The notes: generated by a model not told the origin, from the letters alone. A DNA stretch of 64,000 nt from Physcia stellaris (GCA_018902385.1 JABSSW010000012.1:1-64000), one strand, 5' to 3'; shown: positions 12,966-26,899, numbered from the stretch's first letter. Made by a program: numbers and translations.

Positions 12966-15480
12966 TGAAGTGAACGTTGAATTCAGCGAAAAAAAAAATG
13001 ATCGCACAGAAACAATCATTGAAAACAACAAAACGAAAAACACGTGAACAAAAAAATGATTGACAAACGATGATTATTTCGAATGATTCATGCGTAAAAT
13101 TCAAACAAAAAAACGATCGAACACGACAAAAAAAAAATAAAAAACGCTCAACGTTTCAATCAAAAATACACGATGATCGCGATTGCGACGTTCAAACAAA
13201 CGAGCAAAATTCAAATCATCGTCAACAAAATCAGCAAATTCATCGACATTGCGTCACGTTAACTGTCAACACGTTCGAAATGCATGAATTGCGTATTCAT
13301 CACGAAGCGATTTCGTCGCGCGAACGCGATCATCGACTCACGCAATTCAGCATTCATTTTTTTCATCGAATCATTCATCGAGACAGAGTCAGAAAAGTCA
13401 AAATCAATCACGAAAGTCGAAACAAAAAAGTCAAAATCAATCACGAAATCAAAATCAATCACGAAGTCAAAATCGAAAAAATCACAAACAAACAAATCGA
13501 CGAACTCGATTTCGAAAACAAAATCAAAAAAATCAAAAAACAGAAAAAAGACGTCAAAAGACACGACAACGACGACGAATCAATCAGAAAAAACGACAAA
13601 ACAAACAAAAAAAACGATCTGAAAAAAAAAACGAAAAACGAAAACACGACGACGACGATTGATTTGTTTGCGAACAACGATTTCAACGACAAAAAAAAAT
13701 TGATCGTCGTTCGAAAAAAAGAACACGACGTATTCGACGAAAAAAACAAAAAACGTTTTCGAAACGACAAAACGCGATTTTTTGCGCAATTCGTTTGAAT
13801 CACGTTAACAACGTCACGCAACGAAATCAAAAATATCGAATTTTTTCAACAATGCAACGCACGAGTCAATTCATTTTCATTTTTTATGTTCGCGCAAAAT
13901 CGCGCTCGAATTTGTATCATGAATTTCACGAAATCGCGTTCGCAAACACGCGATTTGTCTCGACATCATTGACATTGATTTTTTTTGTCGAATTCAAACG
14001 ACAAACAACAATGCGTCAAATCGTTTTTCAATTGACGAACACAATCACAACATCAAACGTGCGAATCGATTGTTTGAAATCAATTTTTGTTCGAGCGAAA
14101 ATCGATTCATTTACGAAATGTTTGATCGTCACGTTGAACGCGAAAAAAAAAAACAATTTGACAATGAACGAATGCAAAAATTCGAAAATTGATGATTGAA
14201 TGATAATTTGCGATCGTCAATTCATTTTGATTTCAACGACGACGACGACATTCACAGCGAACACGAACGCGCGAACACGAACAAAAAAAATGCGAAAAAA
14301 AACAAAAATCGAAATCATGATGATTGTTGAATTTGTTTCGTGTCAATCAAAACATCGCGTCAAAAACGATGATCGTGAATTCAACGAATTTGATTCGCAA
14401 CGCGATTGCGATCGCGTCAACACGTTCGAAAACGCAACGATCGTCGACGTCAAAACAAAAAATCATGTTGACGAATTCGTTGACATGATTGTTTGCGTAA
14501 CGAAACGCGACGAAAAAAAAAAAAACGAAATTCACAAACGATGTTGACGAAAATATGTAATGAAAAAAAAATGAAATGACGAAAAATGAAAAATGAAATT
14601 TTCAAAAATATTTCAACACACGACGCGTTTTGATTTGCAATGTCACGTGCGTCGCGATTTTTTGAATCGCGACATTGTCGTTATCAAATGAATCATGCAA
14701 ACAGCGCATTCATTTGATCGAAATCGATCGAATTTTTCAAAAACGAACGACGAAAAATTTTTGTTTCGATTTGTCGACAAAACGACGACTTTGAAAAATG
14801 CGAAAAAAAACAAACGACGAATCAAATCATCGATGAAAAAATCAAAATGCAAATTTTCAATTACGCGTGAATTTTTTGAATCATTCGTGCAAACGTTGAT
14901 CATGTTTTCGACGCAAAATGATTGAAATCGACGAGAAAAAATTGAACGAAAAATCACGACGCGAAAAAGTTTTTCAATCAATTGATCAAAACACGAAAAT
15001 CACGATCAAAAAAATTTTGCAAAACAAAACATAAAAAACGAAAACGTCTGTAGAAAACGAATTGAAAAAAATTGATTTTGTTCAACATGATGTTAAAAAA
15101 CGAACGTTGACAAATTTTTTGTTTCGCGACAAACGACATGTTCAAAAATTCGCAATAAAAAATCTTTGTCGAATTTGAACGAAATCAAAATTTCTAAACA
15201 ACGTGAAACAAATGAATGTTTTGATTTTGCAAATATTAATTTAATTGTCGAATTGAAAACTGTACAAATTTGATGTTTGAAAAATTTATTTTGATTCGTT
15301 TCGTCGTAAATTGAAATCGCTTGTTGTGACGATCGCGTGATTTGAAACATGACAATTTACGTTGAATGATTGTCAATCAATAACACGAATGAAAAACAGA
15401 AATTTTGAATTGAAAATGTTATTGAAAACGCAAATCAACAAAAATTTAAATTACGTCAAACAAAAAGTTCGACAACGCAC
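12966..15480. other. Lys/Asn/Thr-rich overlapping ORFs, not called as genes
   Basis: ORFs on both strands cover the same DNA (13070-13798 plus, 13459-13830 minus, 13795-14199 and 14200-14547 plus, 14643-14981 minus). Their translations are compositional (KKSKSITK-like on plus, FFF/VIDFDF-like on minus). The absence of TAA and TAG is explained by TpA depletion, so openness here is not evidence of coding. Confidence 0.5.
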
Positions 15481-15482
15481 AA

Positions 15483-15722
15483 CGCATCATTTTTCAACAC
15501 AGCGAATCATTTTTCAACACAGCGAATCATTTTTCAACACAGCGAATCATTTTCACACAGCGAATCATTTTTCAACACAACGAATCATCATTCAACACAA
15601 CGAATCATCATTCAACACAACGAATCATCATTCAATTCACGACGCATTCAAATTTCAAAATTCATCATTCAATTCACGACGCATTCAAAATTCAAAATTC
15701 AAAATTCAAACATGTTTAAAAT
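15483..15722. repeat. 20-bp minisatellite (CGAATCATTTTTCAACACAG)
   Basis: About eight units of CGAATCATTTTTCAACACAG or CGAATCATCATTCAACACAA lie at 15483-15630. They are followed by a second short repeat, TTCAATTCACGACGCATTCAAA, twice, and by AATTCAAAATTCAAAATTC. Regular 20-bp spacing without distinct spacers rules out CRISPR. Confidence 0.85.
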
Positions 15723-16429
15723 TAATCAATTCAAAACGAAACGCGACGACAATTCGAAAAAAAATATTTCGAATCAAAACGAATTTTTCATTCGAAAAAA
15801 ATTTCAAAAATATGATGAAATCAATGTTGACAAATGCGAATTTTGAACGCATGACTCAAAAAATCATCGTCGTGAACGATTTAATCGACGAACTTTTTCT
15901 CGAATCAATTTTCTTCGAAAATGACGTTCTCTCGCGCGACGAACATCGTGTCGTCATTGTCGACGTGCAAACAAAAAAAACGCGAAAAAACGTTGTTGAC
16001 GAAAAAATCGTCGACGTACGTCACGCATCAAATTTCGTGAATTTTGATCATATCGACGAAACAAACGTCGTTTTTTCTGACGTAAACGTATCGAATTTGC
16101 GTTCAAACGAATTGAGAAATGAATTGATTTTTTGTTGATCGACGAGACGAACGTTGTCGAAAAAACGCGAATTGAAAACAAAAACAAAAAACGAAAATCG
16201 AAACGAAAAAAACAACGAAACGAACGAAAAACAAAATCAAATCGAAAAATCGAAAAAAATGAAAAAAACGAAAAAAAAAAATCAAAAACGATCGTTCGAA
16301 AAATACACGAAATCGTTGCAATTCAAAAATCAATCAAATCGATGAAATTTCAAATTTCAAACGATTTACGAATCACGAAAAAAAAAATCAAAATCGTCAA
16401 AAATTGACGTTCGAAACGCGAAACGACAA
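15723..16429. other. AT-rich spacer between minisatellites
   Basis: An open frame on plus covers 15362-16138 and runs through the 20-bp repeat. Its unique part is acidic (DVQTKK, DEKIVDVRHASNF) but matches nothing I know. I see no supporting gene signals. Confidence 0.4.
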
Positions 16430-16760
16430 AAACAACAACAAACGAGAAATTTTCAAACACAAACGAACGAACAACAACAAACGAGAAATTTTCAAACACA
16501 AACGAACGAACAACAAACGACGAAAAATTTTCAAACACAAACGAACGAACGACAAACGACGAAAATTTTCAAACACAAACGAACGAGCGACAACGAACGA
16601 GAAATTTTCAAACACAAACGAACGAACGACAACAAACGAGAAATTTTCAAACACAAACGAACGACGACAACAAACGAAAAATTTTCAAACATCGACGAAC
16701 GAACGACAACAAACGAGAAATTTTCAAACATCGACGAACGAACGACATCAAAAAACGAAA
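16430..16760. repeat. ~36-bp minisatellite (GAAATTTTCAAACACAAACG)
   Basis: About nine units of AACGAGAAATTTTCAAACAC followed by AAACGAACGAACGACAAC. The last two units carry ATCGACG in place of ACAAACG. Open frames cross it on both strands as repeat translation. Confidence 0.85.
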
Positions 16761-16959
16761 AAACACGAACGAAAAATCGATCGAAATCGACGTTTGAAAA
16801 TCGCGAATGACGAACGAAAAATTGCGACATGACGATTGTGCAAAATCAACAACGAGCATTTTTCATCAATTGCGCTCGAAAAAAAAATGAAAAAAACGAA
16901 ATCGTTGCAAAAAAACGACGACAAAACACAAACAAATTGACATTCATCGACGTCGAAAC

Positions 16960-17165
16960 AGCAAACAAACAAAAAAAATTGCAATCAAAACGAAAACAAA
17001 ACAAACAAACAAAAAAAATTGCAATCAAAACAGTCAAACAAAGAAAATTGCAATCAAAACGAAAACAAAACAGTCAAACAGAAAAAATTGCAATCGAGAC
17101 GAAAACAAAACAATCAAACAAAAAAATGACAATCGAAACGAAAACAAAACAAAAACGATTGTTTC
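16960..17165. repeat. ~38-bp minisatellite (AATTGCAATCAAAACGAAAA)
   Basis: Five units of AATTGCAATCAAAACGAAAA plus CAAAACAGTCAAACAAAA. A related 33-bp triplet (ACGAAAATGAATTTTGAAATC) follows at 17392-17475, and a 26-base A run lies at about 17305-17330. Confidence 0.8.
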
Positions 17166-18414
17166 GTGTCAACAACGTTCGTTTTCAAACGAACGAATTG
17201 TTCGACGAAATGAAAACAAAAACGAACGAATACATATCAAACGTGCAATGATCAAATTGACAAAACGAATTTGATGAAAAAAAAAACGCGACGAGACGAA
17301 AATTGAAAAAAAAAAAAAAAAAAAAAAAAATGAAAACGACGAAAAAACGAAAAACGAAAAAAAAACGCGCAAAACGAAAACGAAATCAAAAAACGAATTT
17401 TGAAATCATCAACGTCGACGAAAATGAATTTTGAAATCATGCACATCAACGAAAATGAATTTTGAAATCATGAATGCGTTTCAAAAAAATTTGCGTGAAA
17501 TCGAATTCGAAAAAAACGATTCATTTCAAATGAAAATTGACGCGATTGTCGCGTCGTGAATTTTCACAAATCAACGAAAATCGCATTCACACGACGAATG
17601 AATTTTGCAATTGACGAACGAAACACAAAAACGTGAACACATGTACGAAATCAAAATGAAAAATGAAAAACGATGAAATGAAAACGATTGATGAAATGAA
17701 AACGATTGATAAAATGAAAACGATTAAATGAAAACGATTGACGCGATGAAAACAACGAATGAAATGAAAATGAAAAATGACATTAATGATCAATAACGTT
17801 CAAATCGCAAACGAAAATTTCAACGAAACGAATTGAAATGACGACAACAAATGAAAATGACAAAATTCGTGCATCGTTGATGCTGAAAAATTCGATCGTT
17901 GACGTGATTTCTGTTTTTTAATTTTTCGTCATGCAACAAAACGTTTTTTTGACTTTTTATTTCGTTCATCAATCAATCGAAAAAAATCAATCAATTTTCG
18001 TCGTTTTTGCGTCTCGATCGTGAAAACGTTGCATTCGAATATTCATTCATTCTTTTCGCTCTTGAAACTCGTCGTCTCGAAATGAATGTCAAATTGATTG
18101 ACGAGCAAAACGTCGAAAAGATTCGATTGAAATGCACGCGTTCATTGAAATTGATGCAATTGCAATTTTTCGATCAGTTTCACGATCATGCGATACATTT
18201 TCACGTTTTTCATTTTCATCTTTTGTTTTCAGTATTTGATCACGTCGAATCAGACGATGTGCGCAAACAAACGTTTTTGCATCTGTTTTCGAAAGATCGA
18301 ATGCAAATGCATCAGCACGATCAACATTTTCATCATCACGTCTTTGATGTCGCATTCTATTTTTTTCAGACGTCGAAAGTTGTCGATGATTTGAAATTTC
18401 ACATATTCATTGCA
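17166..18414. other. AT-rich spacer with short simple repeats
   Basis: Contains ATGAAATGAAAACGATTG repeats at about 17660-17770. The plus ORF 18007-18420 (137 aa, His/Phe-rich) is overlapped by an open minus frame (18355-18089) and lies at the 3' edge of the helicase relic. I do not call it as a gene. Confidence 0.45.
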
Positions 18415-21400
18415 TCATAATTGCGACAGATAACATTTCATGCATTCGTCGAAATTGATCAATTTTTTGTGTTGTCGCAATCGCGTTTTGATTTTTTTGA
18501 TCGTGTCGTTGAAAAATTCAAACGTTTCGTGAAAACAATGATACATGTAATGTTTCGTTTTCTGATTCGTGAAATAACAATACGCGCATTTTTTTCGAAT
18601 TTGTTCGAAGATCGCGCGCAATTGACGAAAACGTTTTTGAATATCGCGTTGTTGTTGTTCATAACGTTCGACGATCGAACGATTGATGAATTGAAAATCG
18701 AATTGAAAAACGTAAACGACGATGAACGAAACGAAAAACGACGAAATCGCGACGACGAAAACAACAAAAAAAAAAATGAAAAATTTCGTCGTGAATGAAA
18801 TGTTGTTGCTCGAAATAAATGACGTGAAAATTGAAAAAAAAACAACATTTTGACGCGCGACGACGAAATTGAAAATCGCATTTTTCGCGATGAAAACGAA
18901 CGAGACGAACGAAATTGACGACGTCGTGAAAAAAAATTGATCGAAATCGATGAATTGATTTTGTCACGTCAAAACATGAATTTGATTGACGAAACGAATG
19001 AAAAATTGACAAATTTCGCAAAATTTTCGTTCGTTTCGCATTTTAAACGATTGTCGCGATCGTCGAAATAACGATTTAAAATGATTCGTTTGCAAATTCG
19101 TTGTCGAAACGATTGCATTCAAATTCGCAAATGCGATTTCATGACGTCGAACGCGATTTTTCGCGACGAGATTCGATTCAAAATCATGATCGTTTCATTG
19201 AATCGATCATTTCGTTTCGTTCGTTCGTTTTTTTGATCGTATTTCAGCAAAAACGAAACGTGTTCAAATGAATGACGTATCGCAAATGCGACACATCGAT
19301 TTTCATGTCAAACGCGTTGATCGTCACGAAAATGTTGAATTTCGATTGAATGACGAAACGTTGCAAAACGCAATTTTTGTTTTCGATTTCGTCGAAATAC
19401 GCGTCACATTTGATGAAAATCGTTCAAAATTGACAATTCGCGATTCAATTGCAATACATCAACATTTTTTCGCTCGATTTTAATTCGAAACGACAACGTT
19501 CAATCATGATCAACAATTCGTTTTTTTGATTCGCAAATGATCAAAATCGCGCACGTCACGTACGATAACAAATGTTGATTCGCGTGATGACGTTTCGAAA
19601 AAATTGAATTTTTGACGTTGTCATGCACATTTTTTTCGAAATCGAATTTTTTTTTGAAACGACAAAATGACGATCAACATCATCATTGAAATTTCGAATC
19701 GACAAAGTTTTTTCAATTTTTGCAAACGAAATCGAAATTGAAAATTGTCGTTCAACACGACGTGACATTCGTCGATGACGATGCGATTCAATCGTTTTTG
19801 ATTTCGAATGCGAATGAAAAAACAAACGAAAAAATCGTTTAAAACGAATTCGAATGTGATCAACATCAATTGAACATCGTTTGACGAATTGCGAAAATTT
19901 CATTCGCGACAACGAATGTCGACGTGTTGACATTTTCGTCGCAAATTTTGTCGCAATGCGATCAAAAAAACGATCATTTGTGTTTTGATTAATTTTTCGT
20001 TCACAAACGCACGTCGCGAAATTTACAATGATAATTTCGTCGAAATTGCAAAACGTCGATAACATGAACAGCAAACTTTTTTCAGTTTCGATGAGCATGA
20101 TGATCAGCACGAGCTTTTTGACGTAAATGATGACGTGAAGCGCGTCTCGTTGAGAAAATCGAAACGTGACATCGAGATTTCGCATCAGCGTGCGCAGTTG
20201 CTCGTTCAAATTCAACGAAAACGATTGTTTGAGTCGTTTGAACACGTTCGCGATCACGTCGTGTGATTCGTTTTCGACGTGTTTGCGTTTGTTCGAAACG
20301 ATCGAATTGATTTCAAACATTTCGAAATTCAACATGCGATGTCAATTTTCGTTGATCAAACGATATTTTTGTCGTTTGTTCGTCACGATTTCGAATGTTT
20401 CGCGAACGTTTCGCGCGTACACGTTGTCGACAACGTTCGAATCGTGAATCGTTTGCAAATTTTTCATTTCGTTTTTTTCATTTTCGTCATTTCAGTTTTT
20501 TTCGTTTTGATGATGATGATTTTTTTTTGCGCAAATATTTGCGATTGATGACGATGTTGATATTTCGTCAAAATGCAATCGTCAATTTTTGTTCGCATGT
20601 TTTTTCGTTGATTTGTTGCATTTTTCGATTGATGCGAATCGAATTTCATTTTTGATCATTGACATCGACATGTCAAAATTTTCATTTTCGAACAAATTTT
20701 TTGTTTTTGAAAACAAATTGCATCGTGTTTCACGTCGAACGAATCAATCAAACGATTCAAATCAACAACGCGTTCATTTCGCGCGACAAATAACGATAAA
20801 TCATTTTGAAATTGCGATCGATGTTGTAATTTTTGTGATATCGAATAATCAATTTCATTTGAATTTTTCGATTTCATCGAAATTGTATTCGAAAACGATG
20901 AACAAATTATGTTTTGTTTGAAAATCGAAATTTCATTCACACATGTTCAGAAATTCGAAATCGCGCGCGTTTTGTTTTCAAATTCATTGCATCAAAATGA
21001 TCAACAAATCGTGAAATCGATCGACGAAACGAAATCATTGATGACATTTGCGTGAATCATACATGTCGTTTCGTTCGATGAAAATTCGTTTGTCGAACAA
21101 ACGATTCATCAATCACGTGTTTTCGTTGATCGATCAATTGTTGCGTTTGTCATGAACGAAATTATATTCAATGTTTTTTCGCGTGAAATCGTTTCGTAAA
21201 CTCAATCATGAAATGACAAAAAATTCGATTTGTTTGCAATGCATCACGAATTTCAAAATTTCATACGTTTGATCTATCAAATCGCGTATCATTTTACGCA
21301 AATCGTTCATGTGAAATTCGATTTGTTTGTATCGAATCTGATTTTTCATTCAGTTCACGAAATCTGACGACGTGAAAATGTAGTGAATTTTCATGTCGTA

Positions 21401-22760
21401 CGCACGACGATCGAGTATTCACTGCATCGCGTCGTGATTGTCTCGAATCATGCAATCGTTGATCAATGCAATGTCGTAACTCATCAAATTCGACGCTTTC
21501 TTCGTGATGAAGTCACGAATGTCATGACAATTTTGAAAAATTGTTTGAATGATCATGAAACGAATCATTTTGATGACGTGAAACATGATGAACGAATATT
21601 CATGTGAAATGCGTCATTTTTGCGATTTGACGATCAAAACGATCATGACGCATAACATGAACAATTCGTATTTTTCGTGACGAACACGACGTTGAAACAA
21701 CGCAAAACAAAATCGCAAACACGTCAATTTTAATTCAATTAACGAAATTCATGATGTTTTGTCACAAACGAATTCGTGATTGCTGTTTTGATCGATCGTT
21801 TCGTTGAAAAAATTGAACAAACGATTGATGAAATTTTTCGCGATCAAAAAATCGCGATTGCGTGTTTGTTGCGCGTGTTGCATCATGACGTCGAAACAAC
21901 GTTGTTTTGTTTCGTCGAATTCGTAAATTGACATTTTTGATTTTTTGATTTTTTCATCAATCTGAATGCGAACGAAAAAGACGACGATTTGCTTTCACGA
22001 ACGTGCGTAATTTTTGAAGACGTGATCGATCATGTACGTCAACAACGACTCATATTTGATTTGATCGATTTCGTTGCGAATCGCTTTCACGCACAAATAA
22101 TATTCGACGTGTTTTTTGATCGTCTGTTGAAATTGTCGCAGCATTTGTTTCACGATTTCTCACATGATGACGATCAACGATTTCTCATCGACGATAAAAG
22201 TTTTCACGAAATTCATCAATTTCTGTCGATTCAATTCTTTGAGATAACGACGTCAATTCGTTTTTTTCAATCAAAGCTCGAACTCGATTTCAGTTTCACG
22301 ACTTTTCACACGTTCGACGAAAACAAGATTCATGACGACACGAACGACACGAGCTCGTTGCTTGATCATTGCGAACGCATTCACGAAAATCGCATCGTCG
22401 TTTGTTTCGTTCAACATTGTCGTCATCGAATTCATTCGAAAATAGTTGTTGTCATGATTCATTTTAAACATTTGTTGACATCGTGACATCGAAATTCACG
22501 ACGATAAATTTTGCTTTGTCGTGACGCGTTTTCGATGATTTTTGTGATGTTTGAAACAATGCGTTTTCATAATGATCGATATTAATGTTGTGTAAAAGCA
22601 AGCAAAATCGATTACACATAAATAAATTTGATCATGTATTTTCAATTCATGAATGAATTCGTTCAAATCATGAATAAACTCGAAAATTTCAATGTTTCGA
22701 ATTACATTCGTGCGAGCGAGCTGTTTCTGAATCAATTGAATTTGATTTTGAAACAAATTG
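18415..22760 (-). pseudogene. Decayed OrsD/recombinase/RecQ-helicase gene, relic 1
   Basis: Scattered minus-strand fragments line up in order with the better-preserved copy at 33-39 kb. From 5' to 3': an OrsD-like first finger (LCVIDFACF...KTHCFKHH, about 22.6 kb); a recombinase-region segment, HMNDLRKMIRDLIDQTYEIL (about 21.24 kb); the helicase P-loop region SQRDALHVII...IETEKSLLFML (20.09 kb); motif II IVIDECHVVLN (19.77 kb); motif V NAFDMKIDVSHLRYVIHL (19.3 kb); and a C-terminal zinc module CAYC...HYMYHC...CMKC (18621-18415). Fragments lie in different frames with many stops between them. P-loop glycines are glutamates (ETEKS for GxGKS) and the motif V glycines are D and K, so it cannot be an active ATPase. 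These losses are G-to-A changes at former GG sites. Family identity is established by motif order; the exact limits are uncertain. Confidence 0.72.
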
Positions 22761-23170
22761 TGTTTCGAAAAATTCGTGAAATGAATGACGACGTGTTTTA
22801 TTTTTACGACATATTCGCATTTGATGCAAATGATTACACGTCATTGCGAAAACACGATCAAATGTTCATTCATAATTTGCAATCGTTGATGAAAAACAAT
22901 GTTGCGTAAATATCAAAAAATGTGCAAATTTAAACGACGCGATGTCGCGACGCGATTGACGAAATGTCATTTTGATGATTTTTATCATATTTGTCAGTGT
23001 TTAATGTTTAAATAAATTAATGATGATGAATAAAACGATGTTATGAAATTGAAATGATGCAAAAACGTTGAACATGTCGCGTTTGAATACGCGATGACAA
23101 TGCGAAAACAACGATTCGATGTTTGACATTTGTTTTTCAATGTGATGTCAATCATGATCATGTCATCAAT
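22761..23170. other. Spacer between relic 1 and satellite
   Basis: AT-rich, with an ATGATG-rich patch and first, incomplete traces of the ~170-bp satellite near its right end. Nothing else seen. Confidence 0.4.
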
Positions 23171-25612
23171 GTTTAATGCGTCAACGCAAATAAAACAATT
23201 TGAAAAATGCGTTCGAAAACGTCGAACGAAAACTAAAATTAAAATTCAAAAAAAATAAAAATCGACTCGATGAAACGTTGATTTATGAATTTTTTGAAAT
23301 TTCATTTATGAATTTATCGCGTCGTTTACGAATTTCATGATTGAACGAAATACGACTCGATGTTTGACATGATTTTCGAATGTGTTGTTCGTCATGATCA
23401 TGTTATCGAAATTTATTGCGTCAACGCAAATAAAACAATTGAAATAATGCGTTCGATAACGTCAAACGAAAATTACAATTAAAATTCAAAAAATAGAAAA
23501 TCGACTCGATGAATCGTTGATTTATGAATTTGAAAATTCATTTACGAATTTTGATTGAACGATGATTTTCAATTTTAAACATGTGACGTCAACGCGATTA
23601 AAAATTTCTGAATAATGCATTCGATAGCATCAAACGAAAATTACAATTAAAATTCAAAAATAGAAAATCGACTCGATGAATCGTTGATTTATGAATTTGA
23701 AAATTCATTTACGAATTTTCATGATTGAACGATGATTTTCAATTTTAAACATGTGACGTCAACGCGAATAGAAATTTCGAATTAGTGCATTCGATAGCGT
23801 CAAACGAAAACTACAATTAAAATTCAAAAATAGAAATTCGACTTCGATGAATCGTTGATTATGAGTTTGAAAATTCATTTATGAATTTCATGATTGAACG
23901 ATGATTTTCAATTTAATTGATTGTTGCGTCAACGCAAATAAAACAATCTGAAAATGCGTTGAAAAACGTCAAACGAAAATTACAATTAAAATTCAAAAAA
24001 TAGAAAATCGACTCGATGAATCGTTGATTTATGAGTTTTTGAAATTTCATTTATGAATTTTTCATGATTGAACGAAATACGATTTTTGACATGATTTTCG
24101 AATGTGCTGTTCGTTGATCATGATTCATCAATGTTATTGCGTCAACGCAAATAAAACAATTGAAAAATGCGTTCGATAACGTCAAACGAAAATTACAATT
24201 AAAATTCAGAAAATAGAAAATCGACTCGATGAAATCGTTGATTTATGAGTTTGAAATTCATTTACGAATTTCGACTAGAAATTTGAATGAACGATGATTT
24301 TCAATTTTAAAATTCAAAAAATATGAAAATCGTCGATGAACGTTGAAAGTTTGAAAAAACAATTTGAAAAATGCGTTCGAAAACGTCAACGACGAAAATT
24401 ACAATTAAAATTCAAAAAATAAAAAATCGACTCGATGAGTCGTTGATTTATGAGTTTGAAAATTCATTTACGAATTTTTGAACGATGATTTTCAATTTTA
24501 AACATGTGACTTCAACGCGATTAGAAATTTCTGAATAATGCATTCGATAGCATTTTACGAAAATTACAATTAAAATTCAGAAAATAGAAAATCGACTCGA
24601 TGAATCGTTGATTTATGAGTTTGAAAATTCATTTACGAATTTTGATTGAACGATGATTTTCAATTGTAAACATGTGACGTCAACACAAATAAAACAATCT
24701 GAATCGTGCGTTGAATAACGTCAAACGAAAATTACAATGAAAATTAAAAAATAGAAAATCGACTCGATGAATCATTGATTTATGAATTTGAAATTTCATT
24801 TATGAATTTCATGTTTGAACAATGATTTTCAATTCATTGATTGTTGCGTCAACGCAAATAAAACAATTTGAAAAATGCGTTCGAAAACGTCAAACGAAAA
24901 TTACAATTAAAATTCAAAAAATAGAAAATCGATTCGATGAATCGTTGATTTATGAATTTGAAATTTCATTTATGAATTTCATGTTTGAACAATGATTTTC
25001 AATTCATTGATTGTTGCGTCAACGCAAATAAAACAATTTGAAAAATGCGTTCGAAAACGTCAAACGAAAATTACAATTAAAATTCAAAAAATAGAAAATC
25101 GATTCGATGAATCGTTGATTTATGAATTTTTTGAAATTTCATTTATGAATTTATCGCGTCGTTTACGAGTTTCATGATTGAACGAAATACGATTCGACGT
25201 TTGACATGATTTTCGAATGTGTTGTTCGTCATGATCATGTTATCAATGTTTAATGCGTCAACGCAAATAGAACAATCAAAATAATGCGTTCGATAGCATT
25301 CGATGAAAATTACAATTAAAATTCAAAAAATAGAAAATCGATTCGATGAATCGTTGATTTATGAATTTTTTGAAATTTTATTTATGAATTTCATGTTTGA
25401 ACGATGATTTTCAATTCATTGCATGTGACGTCAAAACAAATAAAACAATTTGAAAAATGCGTTCGAAAACGTCAAACGAAAATTACAATTAAAATTCAAA
25501 AGATAAGAAATCGATTCGATGAATCGTTGATTTATGAATTTTTTGAAATTTCATTTATGAATTTATCGCGTCGTTTACGAATTTCATGATCAAACGAAAT
25601 ACGATTCGATTG
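23170..25612. repeat. ~170-bp satellite array with ~239-bp long-form units
   Basis: The marker GCGTCAACGCAAATAAAACA or a variant occurs near 23179, 23418, 23588, 23758, 23928, 24138, 24509, 24677, 24846, 25017, 25255 and 25430. Most steps are 168-175 bp; a few are 210-239 bp because the unit carries an extra ~68-bp segment (TTGACATGATTTTCGAATGT to CATGATCATGTTATC). One degenerate unit lies near 24300-24400. Each unit also holds AAATCGATTCGATGAATCG, a short dyad. The small ORFs at 24992-25177 and 25404-25589 are unit translations. Confidence 0.9.
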
Positions 25613-25619
25613 AACGATC

Positions 25620-26470
25620 AAACTCGAATGTCAAACATTCATAAATTTGTATGTAGTCAAATGTTCGCAATTGAATATTTGACTGCACGAATGTCACACA
25701 AAGTTCGTTTTGACATCGTTGAATTTTTTTTGTTAAACGTTTCGAATATCAGATTTGATTGTATGAATATTAGAAAATGTCATTGAAATGATGATTAATC
25801 GATGATTCGATCGAATTTTGCATTCAATATCATTTTTTTGCGTTTGTGTGCAATCGAATTTTTGCAATTGTATAATTCAAATTTTTGTCACAATAATTAA
25901 ATTGTTGCATCGTTGAATTTTTCTCGTCGAACGTTATAAAAAAAATCAAATCATGACATATCAAATTTGAATGTTTATGCAATCAAATTTTTTCGTTGAA
26001 TTGTGTCATAAATTGAATAATTTTATGCGCATTTCGCAATTGAATAATTTTACATCATTTTGATTTTTGCATCGTTGAATCGTTTTCGTTCGACGTTACA
26101 AATATCATGTTTTATATATTCAATTGATATTGTGAATGTTTTGTTTATGAATTTTTTGAATGTTCGTTTATGAAATTTTTTGTTTCGTTTATGAGTTTAT
26201 TGAGCGAAAATTAGAATTTTAATTTCGAAAATCGATTTCATCAAATTGTATGCAATCAATTTTTCGCAATTGAATGTTTCGATGCGCATTTGTCACACAA
26301 TTTTGATTTTTACATCGTTGAATTTTTTTCGTCAAACGTTATCGATATTTGATTTTACATATCGAATTCATGTCGTGAATGTTTTGTTTATGAATTTTTT
26401 TCAAAGTTTCATTTATGAGTTTTTCTGCACGAAAGTCAAGATTTTAACTTTTCATACAAAATTTCGTTAT
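25620..26470. repeat. ~200-bp tandem repeat, about four diverged units
   Basis: Units share TATGCAATCAATTTTTCGCA, GACATCGTTGAATTTTT and CGTCAAACGTTA, starting near 25650, 25845, 25975 and 26247. The second and third units are more degenerate. Part of the unit (TTTATGAATTTTTTGAAAT) is shared with the neighbouring 170-bp satellite. Confidence 0.75.
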
Positions 26471-26899
26471 TTACGATTATTTTGAAATATCATTTAACAA
26501 ATTTTTAATTTTTTCAATTAATTGTTATAAATTTTAAAACATAATTTTGAATCGATATCGTTTAACGTATTTAACAAATTTAATTGATTTACAATTATAA
26601 TCGAATTTTATATATCGAAAACTTTATACATTTTCAATTTATGTTTAATCATTGAAAATTTTTATAAAATTAATCGTTATTAAAATCAAAATTTACGCTA
26701 TTTAACGAATACAATTATTCGTTAAAATTTTTAATTTTATTTTTATTATTATTTATACGAAATTTTGAAACAATAATTTCAATATAACTAAAACAAATAA
26801 GAAATTTAATTTCAAATTTTTTATATGTGAAATTTTTATCGAATTTTCGATAAATTTCGAATTTTAATATAACGAAACATTTCGAAACAAAGTAATCGT

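Noticed and set aside
13070-13798. 242-aa plus-strand Lys/Asn-rich ORF as a gene
   Set aside because: An overlapping 101-123-aa frame is open on the opposite strand, composition is simple, and no family motif or gene signal is present.
15483-15630. CRISPR-like direct repeats
   Set aside because: Contiguous 20-bp minisatellite with no spacers.
7291-25612. Classic RIP (CpA to TpA) as the cause of AT richness
   Set aside because: CpA and TpG are abundant and TpA is very low here, opposite to the RIP product signature. A different context or process is needed.
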